Shown: positions 11,695 through 52,300, counted from the stretch's first letter. The stretch is DNA of 64,000 bases from Nannobrachium achirus (GCA_963921795.1 OY997653.1:25042658-25106657), one strand, 5' to 3'. A program made the numbers and translations. The notes: generated by a model from the sequence alone, not told the origin.

Positions 11695-12154
11695 CAGGGT
11701 TCCCCAATAGGCGGCCCGTGGGCCATTTGCAGCCCACGGGGGGCTACTGTCTGGCACACACCAACCCCAGTAATAATGGTGGTATAAGAGCAGCAACAAC
11801 ACTAGTATATCGTTGTTGTCGGGTGGAAATCTCGTATCTCCAAATTTGTACGTTTTGCAAATCATACAAGGCCGTCGCACAAAAGTAGTGAAAACAGCCG
11901 ATCTACAAGCACACAACGCCTCGCACCGCGAGGCGTTGTGTGCTTGTAGATCGGCTGTTTTCACTAGCTTAAATCATTTTTAATATGATAAATTCAAAAC
12001 GAACGGTTTTGGACATACGATTTTCACCTGACAACGACGAAAACTGTCGCTGGAGTAGTGGGAACACCACCGTCGCCCCCTGCAATGTTGTGGCCCTCGG
12101 CTTGGTACCCTAGACATAATTCGGCCCTTGGGGAAAACTAATTGGGGAACCCTG
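11695..12154. mobile_element. hAT MITE family B, complete, with 8-bp target duplication
   Basis: Starts CAGGGTTCCCCAATAGGCGG and ends ATTGGGGAACCCTG, flanked by perfect ATGTACAG (11687-11694 and 12155-12162). Inside lies a family C-like unit (GTTGTCGGGTGGAAATCTCG ... ACCTGACAACGACG), and inside that the palindromic module (11886-11966). The second copy is at 39449-39922. Confidence 0.92.
11886..11966. repeat. Palindromic module, perfect 39-bp arms
   Basis: TAGTGAAAACAGCCGATCTA ... TAGATCGGCTGTTTTCACTA with a 3-nt loop. The inner arm reads CACACAACGCC, differing from the usual CTCACAACGCC, with the matching change in the opposite arm. Confidence 0.92.
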
Positions 12155-12280
12155 ATGTACAGTATGTATTGTTCATTAATATGCACTGTCCCGTCCAAAT
12201 AAACAAAGAAACAAACGTGGATTATCTTTGACTCAGAGAGTGTACGAAGATGAACGAAGAAAGGGAAACAACGATCTTAT

Positions 12281-12520
12281 TAGGGATGCACCGATATGTC
12301 GGTCAATATCGGTACCGGCAAATAAAGTTGACCGATGGCAGTAGCTGATATTTATCTGTTCATGGGAAGCTTACATTTTGTGTTGGATAATGTGGTGTGT
12401 TGTTTTAATAATGAACATTTATTTGTTTCCCTGGCACACAAGTGGGAAATAATAACACCAAAAACGAGATAAATATCGGTCTAGTTATCGGCCAATCATT
12501 TCCAGATCGGTGCATACCTA
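12281..12520. mobile_element. hAT MITE with TAGGGATGCACCGAT ends
   Basis: Starts TAGGGATGCACCGATATGTC and ends CAGATCGGTGCATACCTA. Flanks GATCTTAT and GCTCTCAT match at 6 of 8. It has no palindromic module. Confidence 0.65.
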
Positions 12521-12639
12521 GCTCTCATCCTTTTAGCATTATTTTGGTAGTTTACTGCTGTACTGTTTTCAATCTTGTTAATACAGTATACAAAATACAG
12601 TATTCAATTAATCAATCAAACAAACCAAATGTAACTGTA

Positions 12640-12800
12640 AAGGTTCATTCCCACGCAATAAAGATAACGATATGTCGATCTTCACATCAATTATGACGGC
12701 TTCATCATTGTGGTGTGGACACTGCCATCCACTTCAAATGAAAACGATATTCTTTATCGTTATATTTATCGTTATCGCGCCCAGTGGGAAAGGGCCTTAA
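12640..12800. repeat. Inverted-repeat MITE rich in ATCGTTAT motifs
   Basis: Left part AATAAAGATAACGATATG is mirrored by ATATTTATCGTTATCGCG. Outer ends CATTCCCACG and CCCAGTGGGAAAGGGCCTT resemble hAT-type termini. Confidence 0.45.
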
Positions 12801-13246
12801 CACTGTGTATTGTAGTCTGCTGGCGAGAGAGGGAAAGTGACAGGTAGGTTTTGGATTGCCTTGTGGATTTTGGTACAGGTCTCTGTGTTCACTGTGTGAA
12901 TATTGATTTCACGTGTTAAAACCACTACGGCGCCAGAAGACAGGTTAAACAAGGAAGTGCAAGTCAATATTAGGCACACACAAAAAAACTAAACCTGACC
13001 CAAAGTAAACAACCACACAGAACTAAATGTTTCTTTTAATGCTGCCATGAGCTGAATAAACTTGTTTTTCTACCTTGAACTGAACGGAGCTGCCTTGGAT
13101 TTTTCTTAGTTCCCCACTTTATCAGTGCACTGTTTTCTGTTACAATGGAATGGAACTAGAATCTTTTTTGCCTAAATGTTTACAGCCCATAACCATGAGG
13201 TCTGCTTGCATCACTCTGTGATGTCCTGCAGGGTTTCTGGGCTTAC

Positions 13247-40159
<26,913 letters not shown>

Positions 40160-40182
<23 letters not shown>

Positions 40183-40565
40183 TCCAATGCACACTGTATG
40201 TCAAAATATATACATACACATGAAATATGTCTGTAGTACTCTGTTACTCCAGCCATCATTTCAATGAACACTGAATGACATAATATATACACATGAAATA
40301 TGTCTGTAGTACAGTGTACTTCATCATTTCAATGCACACTGTATGTGTATGACATATGTATGACAAAATATACACATGAAATGTGTATGTAGCACACTGT
40401 ACTCCAACCATAATTTCAATGCACAGACACTGTAGGACATAATAAACATGAAATATGTCAGTACTCCAGCCATCATTTCGATGCACACTGTAGGACAAAA
40501 TAAACATGAAATATGTCTGTACACAAGCCGTCATTTCAATGCACACTGTAGGACCAATACACATG
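40160..40565 (-). repeat. Minisatellite overlapping the SNX14 start codon
   Basis: About six units of 50-80 bp. Each has, on the plus strand, AAATATGTCTGTA ... CTCCAGCCATCATTTCAATGC ... ACACTGTA or a variant. The first unit (about 40158-40200) is the SNX14 exon 1 start itself (ACTCCAGCCATCATTCCAATG), so the ATG and first codons belong to the repeat unit. Confidence 0.8.
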
Positions 40566-40954
40566 AATCAACCACATAATCCTATTCCTTACGGTTCCAT
40601 TTGTACGATCTCAGAGTTACAGACTTGTAAGGGTCGATCAATTTGGTTTTCCCAACAACTATTAATCATTTAGCTGCAGTGGGGACCCCCTGGATACCCC
40701 TTAAGGACCACTGCTGGTCCCCGGACCCAACATTGAGAACCAGTGAACTAATTCAAATGAGTTATTAACAAAAGAGTTACTTAGATTAAGGGTCCCTAAG
40801 GCGTGTCCCTACCCAAAAGCGCTTTAAAATAAATCTAGCTTGCTTGAAGATCTTCCATTTTCACAGAATGCTCAATGCTCGCTTGTTTTCAAGTATTATG
40901 TGCAATGTGGGTTCATGTGGTTATAAATCTGCAGTAGCCAACATCTCCCAGTGG

Positions 40955-41300
40955 TATAAAGTTACTAAGTACATTTATCCAGTATTTCCAATTTTCAGTA
41001 CTTTTACTTCTACTCCACTACATCTCAAGATGCAAATATTGTACTTTGACTCAACTACAATTATTTAATAACTTTAGTTACTAGTTACTTTGAAGATGTT
41101 GCTTATTATGAAAAAACACACTACCATACCATACATTTTAGCCATTTGAAAATAGATGATCTACAAGCTATTTATACATTTGGAAACTTGAAATGGGACA
41201 TTCTGCATAATGAGTAGGTCTACTTTTACTTTTGGTACTTAAAGTACATTTTTATACCAATACTTTTGTACTTTTACTCAACTAAATGTACTTGTAACTT
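40955..41300. mobile_element. AAGTAC-type MITE with half a module
   Basis: CAGTGGTATAAAGTTACTAA start and inverted GTACTTTTACTCAACTAAATGTACTTGTAAC end. A left-arm remnant GAAAATAGATGATCTACAAGC lies at 41147-41170. Confidence 0.6.
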
Positions 41301-41345
41301 GTAACACAGTAGCCTACTTCTACATAGCACACTTCCACATTGGTA

Positions 41346-41545
41346 NNNNNNNNNNNNNNNNNNNNNNNNNNNNNNNNNNNNNNNNNNNNNNNNNNNNNNN
41401 NNNNNNNNNNNNNNNNNNNNNNNNNNNNNNNNNNNNNNNNNNNNNNNNNNNNNNNNNNNNNNNNNNNNNNNNNNNNNNNNNNNNNNNNNNNNNNNNNNNN
41501 NNNNNNNNNNNNNNNNNNNNNNNNNNNNNNNNNNNNNNNNNNNNN
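41346..41545. other. Assembly gap, 200 N
   Basis: Exactly 200 undetermined bases, the usual placeholder for a gap of unknown size. It lies between the SNX14 upstream region and the probable SYNCRIP 3' UTR. Confidence 1.
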
Positions 41546-41629
41546 AGCCCTCTCTCATCAGATAATCATACATTTTTATAGCGGACATAACTTTGTTGTC
41601 TTTGTAATGAACCACACAACACTGATCAA

Positions 41630-44600
41630 AGTCAATAACTTTATTAGAAAAATAATTTACACTCGCCTCACTGTACAGTATAAAACAATTTGCAAGAATG
41701 CAAACACACTGGTTAGCAATTAACAAAAACAAATAATGTTTTGACTGATAACATCTCTTCAAATGAAATGTGATAACAGAGAGTGAAAAGTACAAAACCT
41801 ACAAAAACCTGTTCCTCTCATGGAGAACGAACAAAATGTGACAACAAAATGTGAAATTGGATCACTGGTTCTCAATGTGGGGTCTGGGGGAGAACCCCAT
41901 GAAGTCCCCAACTAAATAGTTAGGAACCAAATGGACCCTTATAGATCTGTAACTTGTTGAGTGACAACACTCTCATTCAGAGTTCAATTAAAGGTAAAGG
42001 ATTGAGAACGAGTGCTGCTGCTACGGAAATGCTCAACATGACGCAGATAGGCAGACCTGTCAAAATATTGACAAATATGCTGGGAGCCAACAGAATGGAA
42101 AAGCAAATCCTACTTTTCCCATCAAGACACCATGAATTATGAGTTGTGTTCTGTGTTAAGTGACTGGAAAGGTATGCTGAATGTGATAAAAATTTGTTTA
42201 GTTTTTTTCCTAATTGTATCTCGAATTAAATGAAAACAGCAAACGTTCACAATGTGCAAAAATAAATATGCACGTCTGTTGCCTTCGAGGCATCAGACTA
42301 CCCTCCTCTCCAGATCTGAATCGTCACTGTATCTGTCAAGAAATTTGGCTGGTGCACTATAAGGCCTTTTCCACCGGCAAAGAACTGGTTCTGGCTCTTT
42401 CTCCCGCCTATGGGATGAACCAGAGGTGTGCTTTTCCACTAGGAACCGGAGTTGGTTCCGAACCGTAAAAGTTGGTTCGGAACTGGAACCACAAAATCCT
42501 TGTTTTTTGTGGTTCCAGAGCCAAATCCTTGGCTTTGGTTCAATCTGGTGGAAACAAGCTGGTTCGCAAGAAGGAACCAAGGTTCCAAGAAAGTTGAACC
42601 GGCACTGGTTCTGGAACCGGTTCTTTGCCAGTGGAAAAGGCCCTAATGTGACAACGGATGAACATCTCTGTAAGCCGTTATATATTACTTCATAGAACTG
42701 AAAGTTATTACTTACAACTACTCAGTACAATATATTAAATGTAAAGTAGGTCAATGCCTACATAAAATGTTTACCAAATTGGGGCTCCAGGCTTCCACAA
42801 TCCTGTGTAGGAATCCACAGTAGTTGGCATTGCATTTCATCCATCATTATTCATGATAGTGGGACACATATATAAAATAAGCAGACTGTTCAAATGCAAT
42901 TTAGCGCACATCCTTCCAATGATGGGTACAAAAACATAAAATAAAATTAAGACTTGTTTTCCCCATAATGGAAAGAGCCAGGAAGACCGATGCCTCTACT
43001 GAGGTGAATATTTTCAACAATGCATTGTTAAAAAAAGAAAGAAAGTCACATTTCCCCTCTAAAACTATTATACAACCCAGCAAAACTATATGATCACATG
43101 GTTCAGACAGCAAGGAGGTCTTGTTTTATTCAAGCTCATTTCATGAGATGACGCTCACACGATGTCTATGGCTGCTGCTGCTTGTAGTCAAGAGCCAAAC
43201 AGCACACATACATCTAAAATCTATCAGTTAAGTGCTTGTTTGTTGCGTGTCATGTGCATATCTCTGAAGAGAGGAGTTCAGACACAGGCAGGCAATTCCT
43301 CTTTAGACTGAGGTAGTAGACCAAACCCTTTATCTATTTGACAAAGTCCTTAAAAGAACCATTCATTCTCCTGGAATGCCCAAAAGAGGGGGGGGGGGAA
43401 CTAAAAACAAAAAGGTAACCACAAGTTACACATTAGACCAGTTTGTTCTCAACTGGTGTCTCACAACCACAGTGAGCTGGAGCAAATATATTTTAGAATA
43501 CAAATACATGTATTACTATTTTGAGTTTGTCTGCAAATCTGCCAGAACATTTTTGAGTCTTGACCTGACCCACTACATAAGAAGCATAACTTTAAATTGC
43601 TGTCTTTTAAAGCCCAGCAATCCTATAACAAATTCAAATATAATCACATTTATTCCATAAAAATGCAATTACAGACGCCAATTAAGAAGTTAGACACCCC
43701 CCACCAATTAATTTATCAAGCTCCTCTGAGCCACAGCAAACGCAGACCCCAGAAAGTGCATAAAGGACATTTCCAGTCAAGCTTCCTATAATTTCGTATT
43801 TACGTCTTTCACCAGAGGGGACAGAGGGAGATCAGGGCTTTACTATGTAAATGTTTACAATAAGAAATTCTCTAAAGCAGCAGCTTCAAACTTTATTCTT
43901 GCTCTTCTATTTTTTATCTTCGTGTGAATGTGATAATGTGTTATGTTGGGGCTCCTCATAAGGCGGTGACATGACCTGACGGTATTGTCAGTCATTTGTA
44001 AATACCATTGGACCATTCAGTCAAGTCTGTCAGTCACGTGAACCTTACCATTCCATCCAATCCTTTGGCAGCTTTGCAGTGTGTAAGCCCCCATATACTG
44101 GTCAGTCTCTTCATAGTGACACTTCAGCACCGGCCTCTCCCCCTTTTCCCTGCTAGTCAGGTAACAAAAGGAGCCAGTTAGAGAATAGAACAGGAAGGGA
44201 CAAATGACATCTACACACGTCTACCTGTCTCTCTCTCACACGCGCACAGAACCACAGACACAGACGATACGATGCATTAACTGTCGAGAAAAGCCTGTGT
44301 CGAAAAAAAAAGGTAAAAAGAAAATATGCGTTACATCAGAAGCCAAAGATACTGAAGCATTCCCGGGGACTTCCACGACCTACAACTTCACACATGCACA
44401 TCACAATGCCTTTAAAGACAAGGCCAAGAAAGAGCAAAGAAAGGCCTTGCCGTTTTCTGTTTTTTTTTTTAAGGCAGTAATAGAGCAGTGATTGAACGTT
44501 GGGGTAAGGGTGGGGGGAGTGAGATGTTAAAAGCAGCCATTTATACTACCAAAGCAACAACAAAACGTGTTTACTAAAGCACAACAAGCAAATACATGCA

Positions 44601-45735
44601 CTTGGAATTACTTTCCCACCATTGCACAATAATTAAAACTTTACATGCAAAGATTAGTATCCAGGCTTCCAACAGTTAGATAGATCCTTCTGGGTCAAAA
44701 CAAACTTAATTTTAAATCTGGATCAAATTGTGCTTTTCAGTAGGGAATGTCAATAAAAAGGACAAGTATGGAGGCTCTCCTAATTTCTCTTTTCTTAATA
44801 TAACAATGCATTTAATTTGGAACACCAATTTGTGAAAACTAATCTCACCAAGTATGTTGTTTTTTTTGGACATGAGAGAAACTCAAGGATGGAATATGTA
44901 ACTACACATACATAAAAGCACTCTTGAGATGCCGACTATATTAGGTGAAGAGGAAATTTGATGGCATGCAAGGTGACATTTGTAACATGTGGCCAACATT
45001 ATGCCGGCAAACCTTTGGTCCTTTTTCCTTCCACAAGGAGCCTTTAGAAATTTTGAAGACGAAATTTGAAGAGAAGAATTTGCCGAAACATGAATTTGCA
45101 ACACAATTTGAGGTTTTTTTGTACACGTGTGCGTGTAATGTTTATTAGAGCAGACAAACAGCAAAAGGATACAAGCCAAAAGGTCAAGCCAAAAAATAGG
45201 ACTGCTGAGGTCCTTTTTTTTCTTCAATAACAAGACACGCATTTACTTTGACAATACAAATTGTAGATTCATTTGTTTTAAATACATGTTTAGGAGACAT
45301 TGAGCTTTGCTGCTGTAAGCTACTTAAAACATGATAACCATAATTACTATAAAACATACATAAAGCTATAAGCCAAATAGACAGCTCCAGCACATGACTG
45401 CAATCTAATTATTCTTTTTTTTTTCTTCAAACTTTGTAATGGAAAACTTATCGACCAGCTTAAAAAACAAACAAAAAAAGGAATAAAATAAAATAAAACC
45501 AGTTCGCCAGAAGCAGGTGGGAGTGTGAGCTACTTGTTTTGAGTCCAAGCGGATTAAAATATGTACAAAAAGATACCTTGCCAGATGTCACCATTTTTTG
45601 GGGGGAGAAACAATACAAAAACAAGAACAGAAACAGGCAACCGTATGGAATTTTTAGGGCCCGATCAGATCAGAAAGTCTCTAGAAAAAATGGGTTTTGT
45701 TGTCGTTATATCAAAAAGCCCTATTTTGCATCACT
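41630..45735 (-). other. syncrip: Probable SYNCRIP 3' UTR region
   Basis: About 4 kb downstream of the SYNCRIP stop is AT-rich and mostly free of recognisable repeats, apart from a MITE at 42359-42645. This suits the long 3' UTR known for SYNCRIP. Minus-strand AATAAA signals occur near 45140, 43125 and 41640, but which one is used cannot be told. Small frames in both directions look random. Confidence 0.4.
42359..42645. mobile_element. MITE with AAGGCCTTTTCCACCGGC ends, no module
   Basis: AAGGCCTTTTCCACCGGCAA is mirrored by TTGCCAGTGGAAAAGGCCCT, with many GGTTCCGGAACC-type inner repeats. A familiar fish MITE type. No target duplication was identified. Confidence 0.75.
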
Positions 45736-46384
45736 CTACTTCCACTGTTGCCCAAAAGAATCCTGATAGAATTCCTGGTTGTCAGATTTGTAACCATAGT
45801 TACCAGAATGATCGCCACCCAGCGGTTGCTGAGCAATGGGTTGCGAGCCCCAGTTCTGACTATTGGTCTGCCGGCGTTTGGAATCGGGCTGGCTGTACCC
45901 GTCAGCTTTGCGCTTCCCTCCTACATTTCCACCGCGGCCACCACCCCGAGCACCACGTACCCCGCCGCGGCCTCCGCCTCCTCCAGCTCTCATCGGCACG
46001 CCTCCTCTGCCGCCTCCCCTCATTCCTCGGCTGGGCCCGCCGGGACCTCCTCCTCGCGGGGAGAAGCCGCCGCGGCCACGAGGAGGTCCACCTGCTCCGC
46101 GTGCCCTCCCGGCAGGCGAGGCCCCTCCGCGTGGGCCCCCTCTGGGCCCCCCACGGCCCCGGCTGGGGGCCTGGAAGTCGTCGTAGCCATAGTAGGGGTC
46201 TTCGTAGCCACCACGGTAGTTGTGGTAGTCATAGCCGTAGTAGTCATAGTAGTCGTCGTAGCCGTAGTAATCGGGCGCGTAGGGGGCGTAGCTGCCTCCC
46301 CGGCCACCGGGGGCGCCTCTGCCCCGGCCCCTGGCAGGAGGTGGCATGGGTGGGGGAGGCCCGTAGTAGTAATAGTCATCATAC
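45736..46384 (-). CDS. syncrip: SYNCRIP last coding exon: Tyr-rich and RGG tail with NLS
   Basis: The exon starts [20 protein letters not shown] and continues with a Tyr-rich block ([19 protein letters not shown]). Then comes a long Gly/Arg/Pro region with many RGG and RGGP motifs, a bipartite-type basic signal (KRKADGY...DSKRRQ) and the stop TAG at 45738-45736. The RGG segment is richer in Pro and Gly than mammalian SYNCRIP, matching the longer total length. GC content is far above the surroundings. Plus-strand reading frames here are shadows of this exon. Confidence 0.95.
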
Positions 46385-49300
46385 CTGTGGAGGGGGAAAA
46401 AGGAAAATCACACAGTACAGTTACAACTCTGAATGCAAGTCTTCAAACCACTTTCGACCTGCCTGGAACCACTTTAAAACTGGCAATCTACAAACTCAAA
46501 TCGCATCATTCATGACACATTGTGAGAGTGTAGAGTAGCAAATTTTCGATTAGTCATACAACAACGTATAATGGCTCCGTTGCGTGACAACAAAGCAAAT
46601 TCATTAGTAGAATCTAGCAGAAAATGTAATGGAAAAGGGAGGAAAAAAAACACTCTGGATCTTGCTTACATTTGTGTTTTGGCTGCTTGTCTCTGGGCCT
46701 TGCGTTCTTTCCTCTTCTGGTCAGGCGGCTTGGCAAATACAATCTCAATGCACTCTCCCTCCAATTCCTTCCCATTCATCTCGTCCAATGCCTAAGAAGA
46801 ATATTGAACATTAAATATAAATATTTTATAGGCAACTCAAGAGGTGTGCATAGTTAAGCTGCATGGCTGTTTCAAGTCAAGAAGTCTAGACCTGCTATGA
46901 ATAGCAGGTCTGGACCCTGAAAGTCAAGATTTTAATAATTTGTCAGAGAACCATCAGTCAACAGATTCTTTGAGTCAAGCAGTCTTTCCCTATTGACAAT
47001 TATGCCAGACAAGAAAAGATCTATTGATTTTAAATATTTTCAAGACTGTTGCACTTGACTATGTTAACTCTTATATCTCTTATATCAGCACTGAAACACA
47101 CAAGCGTGATTAATATTTAACTGCTGAATCCAATTAGATAAAAGGTTCTTAGTGGGCCACAGACCTAACCTATACACAGACAGACAAAGACAACTACATT
47201 ACAATAGTTCCACTCCTGTACTTTGGGCAGGTCATACCAATTTTACTTTACCATTTTATTATTCAATTACTTTTTTTGTGTGCACACAAGCTGTGATAAT
47301 GTTCATTTTTCAATAAAATGCTCAACTGCTGCAGAACCGTACCTTGACTGCACCATCTCTCTCTTCATAGTGGATGAAGGCGTAATCCTTCAGCTTTTTC
47401 ACCCGCTCCAATTTGCCGAACTCGCCAAAGGATTTTTCCAGGATTTCTTCTGTGACGCCATTTGCAAGATTTCGCACAAATAAAACCTTGACCTACGGAT
47501 TGGACAATGAAAAAAATAAGTAAACAACTCCTGTTACATATTATAAAGCATCCTTTGATTTAATCAAGTCAGTGATTTAAATCAGCCAGTTTTAGCTGGT
47601 GGCATTTTCATGCAGTTAACAAAATGATCTGCTCATTACATTAAAAATAATACAAATTACATTTTAAACTGGTTTTCATCCAATGAATTCCCCCCAGACC
47701 TACCTTTGACATCACGTCGGGGTCAGGGTCTTCGATGGGGTCAGCCCATTCCACCGTCACAGTGTTGCCCCAAACTTTGACCTTGCCACTCATCAGCCGG
47801 CGTCGAGCCTGAGCTGCGGTTTTATGGTCTTCGTACTCAAGGAAGCAGAAGCCCCTGTTCTTCTTCTTGTCATCCGGTTGGTGATAAAGGATGACATCAG
47901 TGAGACCCTCTGTGTTTAAGAAAGGGTGGGATGGAGAAAGGATTTGTAACAGGAATAAATTAAATATCGTGGTATGTGATCAATAATTCTAATAAATAGC
48001 TGTGTGTGGAGGAGCAAAATGCCCATCAATATAAAGTGCCTTATGTATTACTCCTGAGTGACCGAATCCCCTTTCGTTCTCAAAAATGTGTTGACTAAAG
48101 CCTGTCCAAGAATAGCAGACCTACAAGCTTACAATACATCGCAGATGCGAAGCCCTGTGAGCTTGTAGGTAAGCCATTGTAACTCAGTTTGACTGAGCCT
48201 TAAACAATTATAAAACGGTATACAATTAACAGGAATAAGATTACACAAAAACACACTTATGCAAATGTAAGCAAGTCAAGGTGAAATGCAGGATTATGGT
48301 TTCAATACACTTTTACTACTAGCAGAAAGATGACTCACCTGTGACTTTACTAAACTCTTCAACAATCTGTTCCTTTGTTTTACTTTTGGGGATGGAACCC
48401 ACAAAAAGCCGGTTATTGGCTACAGATATGCACACTCCAATGTGCTTGCCGGGGCGAATTTCGTGGTTATTACACTGTGGAATGAACAAAAACAGGTAAC
48501 GACTTTTAACCTGCTGTTCCCAATTTGGTTATGTCAAGGGGGTGGGGGGTGAAAAATTGAAGATCTACAAGCTCACGTTTCTCAACACACAGGGAGCTTG
48601 TAGATGTGCCACTTTTGCCATTTTTGAAAAGGGGCTTAAGTAGTTAATGAGCAAGTATGAATGTATGCAAGCCACATACAAATACAAACGGATTACGGCA
48701 TTGTTCTTTATGTCTGAAAAAGTGGTTGTTTAACTATGATCGCTAAATTGCCATTTCACTTTACATCACTCCTATCAATCTGCATCCTCGGGACAGCCTT
48801 AAAGGCAGGTGACCGTCTATAATCATCCAATTCTAATCCTCTACTCTGCAATCAATTACATACACTTATCGATGGGAACTTAAAAATACAGTTGGCCACA
48901 GAAAACAGCAAATCTACAAGCTCACAAATCATGACTTGCTAGGAGCTTGCAGATCTGCTACCATCACCATTCTTTCTATAACTAATTGTATAGGGCTTAA
49001 GTGGTAACTAAACCTGACAAACCTTCTTGATAACCTAGGCATTTTTTTCCTGTGTAAAATAAACACTCACCAATTTGACAGCCTCCTGTGCTGCTTCTTT
49101 TGTGCAAAAGGTCACAAAGGCGTAGCCCCTGTTCAAACCACTGAGGGGGTCCATCATTAGCCTCAGGTCCCAGATTGGACCTGCCTTCTCAAACAGGGGC
49201 ACCAGCTCATCTTCAAACAGGTCACGAGGAATCTTGCCCACAAAGATCTGAGGAGAAGTGTGCAATCATAAATACAGGAAACTAGCGACCCATCTTATTC

Positions 49301-52300
49301 TTCTCAGGATATAAGAATTCCATGTGAGTTTACAATCATTTCATCACATCCGTCCTGTGCAAACAAACTACCTTTGCCTAATAAGTCTACTTTTAACAAC
49401 TTTAAGGGGTGTCGGACTGTCGGTCAGCATTTAAAAAATGTAAGAATTAATGAGGTGCCATTTGTCTTTGGGAAAAAATCAAACCAAGTTTGAAGTGAGC
49501 GGTGGTGCGTGTGTGTGGCCGTGTAGCAGTTCATTTCAGGGTCGCATGTGTGCGTGTATATGCGTGTGTGTGTATGACGCAGCAGGGGCAACTTGGTCAC
49601 CAGCGGTATTGCAGGTAATTCTCAGGCTACATACACGCATAGTAACATAGATAGCTACACACACACACGCTTACGAGTGGTGTGACCACCACCGCTCAAA
49701 AACATTCAAAGGAATAACTGCAGCCGAGCACACTCCTCATAGTTAAAACAACATTTATTCACAAGCCCACGTTTTGGCTACAAACACCCTGATGAGGGTT
49801 TCATGGTCAAATCTTTCATGTATAAAAATTAAGTGGAGCTGGTACCTCTGTTCCGATGGTGGGCTGAACGCCTGTGTGCACAGACTCTGGTGGAGGGCCG
49901 CCATACTTCCGCTGTCCTGTCGTGACATCTAGCGTGTAGTTGGTTCTATCTAGGAGCTCTTTGATTTTACTCTCATCTGGCCCCTTGGTGGAATCTGCAA
50001 CTTTGGTCCCTTGTTTCTCCCTCTGTCTGTAAGTCTTCATTACTCCACAGAGAAAAGCACTTTTGTTCTGCAAGATAAAGCATGGATATCCAACATTAGA
50101 TAACTTACATTGAAAAAAATAACACCCGTGTTTAGATTATTATTTTTTGTAACATGCTCACAAATATTTCAGTAGACTTTTGTTAACCATTTCACACCCC
50201 TAAATACAAGCACATGATCCAACTTCGGCCTACTCCATGACCAACTTACTTGCACGTGTGACAGGTCACTCTCTTTGAATTGGACCAAGACTTGTAGAGC
50301 TCCCTCCTCGTTGAATTCTTTCAAAGCTTCAATCGCCCTCTCATCTAGGTCACTATGTGCTACCAGTCCTAGGGACAGAAAGTGAAACAAAGTATAAATA
50401 CACCAATGGGGGACAAACGCAAATACATGCTTTCATTACAAGACCATGGCAGAGACATAACACAATGACGATGCTTTGCAGATTCGCTTTAATTTAATTG
50501 TAAGACATTTGTCAAAATCTATAACTTTAGTCACAAGAACAACATTTGGGTGGAATATTACCTAAATGTATTGTACTGAAATCATGAGTGATTTTTAAGA
50601 CAATTATTGATTTAATCTGTGCTACCGTTCCCAGCGACTAGGGTTGAATTACAGCAGTCCAAAAAGATGTGAAAGTGATCACCAGTATGTTCGCACACTT
50701 CCTACCGCAGTGACCACATCCTGGTTTAGCACCATTTATTTTCCTTTTTCCATCTTTGGGGTGATGAAAAAGCAAGGTGCAACAATTGACAAAACCAGGT
50801 GTCTAGATTCATTTCCTGCTTTTATCACATATTGTGTTAAATACATGACTTTCAATTACTTGTGCAGTCGTAATTGAGGGAGAACATTTCATTTACTTCA
50901 TAATGTCATACAACTAATCTGCAAATGCATTTTGGAGCATCCAAAGTCATTTTACAATATCAAAGTTATTACCCATTTCACATATTACTGCTATTGTGCA
51001 AATATATACACTATTAACATACTTGGTCAACAGTAAAAAAAAAAAAAAAGACTGCACATATAAATTAGATTAGCTAGATTCTGCTTTGAAAAGTACCCAA
51101 GATTGAGGGGAGGAGAAACAGTAAAGGTGTGTGCTGTCAATCCTTGGATTTGCAATGAGGTTTCACAATACTTTGTAATAACCAGACTCCCACAATAAAT
51201 ACATATTTTTCTTTAGATAAATAGCTGGTTTGCCATTGATACATGACTGCTGTATTACATTATTATAGTTCTGCTTAACAGGTCCCACCGCTTGTATTAA
51301 TTACGTGAGAAATAAAACCTTTCAATCCTAATCAAGTGCTCAACTTTAAAGTCAGCAGTGGGGTACAGACAGTGTTAACACTAGAAACCAATAATGTTGA
51401 ATAATACCATGTTCTGCAGAAACTGATGCGTGACCCCAAACCTAAAATGCATTTAACTAAAGCCACCTGAACATACTTTGAGCTAGCCGTACACGTTACA
51501 GTCTAGTCCTGTTTAACAAGTTCCTGCCATCTGCAACGGTCACACAATCACTTCTATTGTTCTCAACATTCTACTGATCCGGTCTTGATGCCAGCTGGTC
51601 TTGTACCAACCCCCTTGAACCCGATTAAAGACAACACCCACCCTTTCACCAAAGTGAAACTAATTCATATGAATGACAATGGCATGCTGCTCCAACAGTG
51701 ACCTGATAATTAACGTTAGAAAAGACAGACCACCTTAAAAACCGTGGTGGGTTAATGCAAAGGAGAGATAATGATCAATACATAGCTTCAAAGAACGGAT
51801 GCCATCTGTGAATACAGTAAAACCTCCAGTGCTTTAGAGAAACTTTAAACGAAGGGACTTTACTGTATTTTATCGGTCTATAAGCTGCTAACCGTAACTT
51901 TCATGCCCCGTCAGGTAGGGCTGTCACGATATGACATTTTACATGACGATTAATTGTCACTCAAATAATTAATAATTAATAATTGGCGATTTAATTTGAT
52001 TTAATTGTGTTTTTGTCGTTGATAATTACATTTCTGTTTGGCTTTTAGGCTTTGAACTTGTACATTGCAGATATGACACATAACCTAAATACACAAATAA
52101 ATTACAGACATATTTGACAATGTACTACTTAAAAAATAACATTGATAGTGGAAATAGCCGATCTACAAGCTCACAACGCGTCGCAATGCGACGCGTTGTG
52201 AGCTTGTAGATCTGCTATTTCCACTATTTCTGTCATTTTTCAATATTCACGATTATGACGATTATGACAACATAATTGCGATAATGTCAAATAATCACGA

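Noticed and set aside
45561-46538. Plus-strand frames of 272 and 325 codons, Ser/Arg and Ala/Thr-rich
   Set aside because: Antisense shadows of the GC-rich SYNCRIP RGG exon on the minus strand.
49690-49805. TTTATTCACAAGCCCACGTTTTGGC ... CCCTGATGAGGGT segment
   Set aside because: Resembles a common fish repeat tail. Too short to assign to a family, and not a gene signal.
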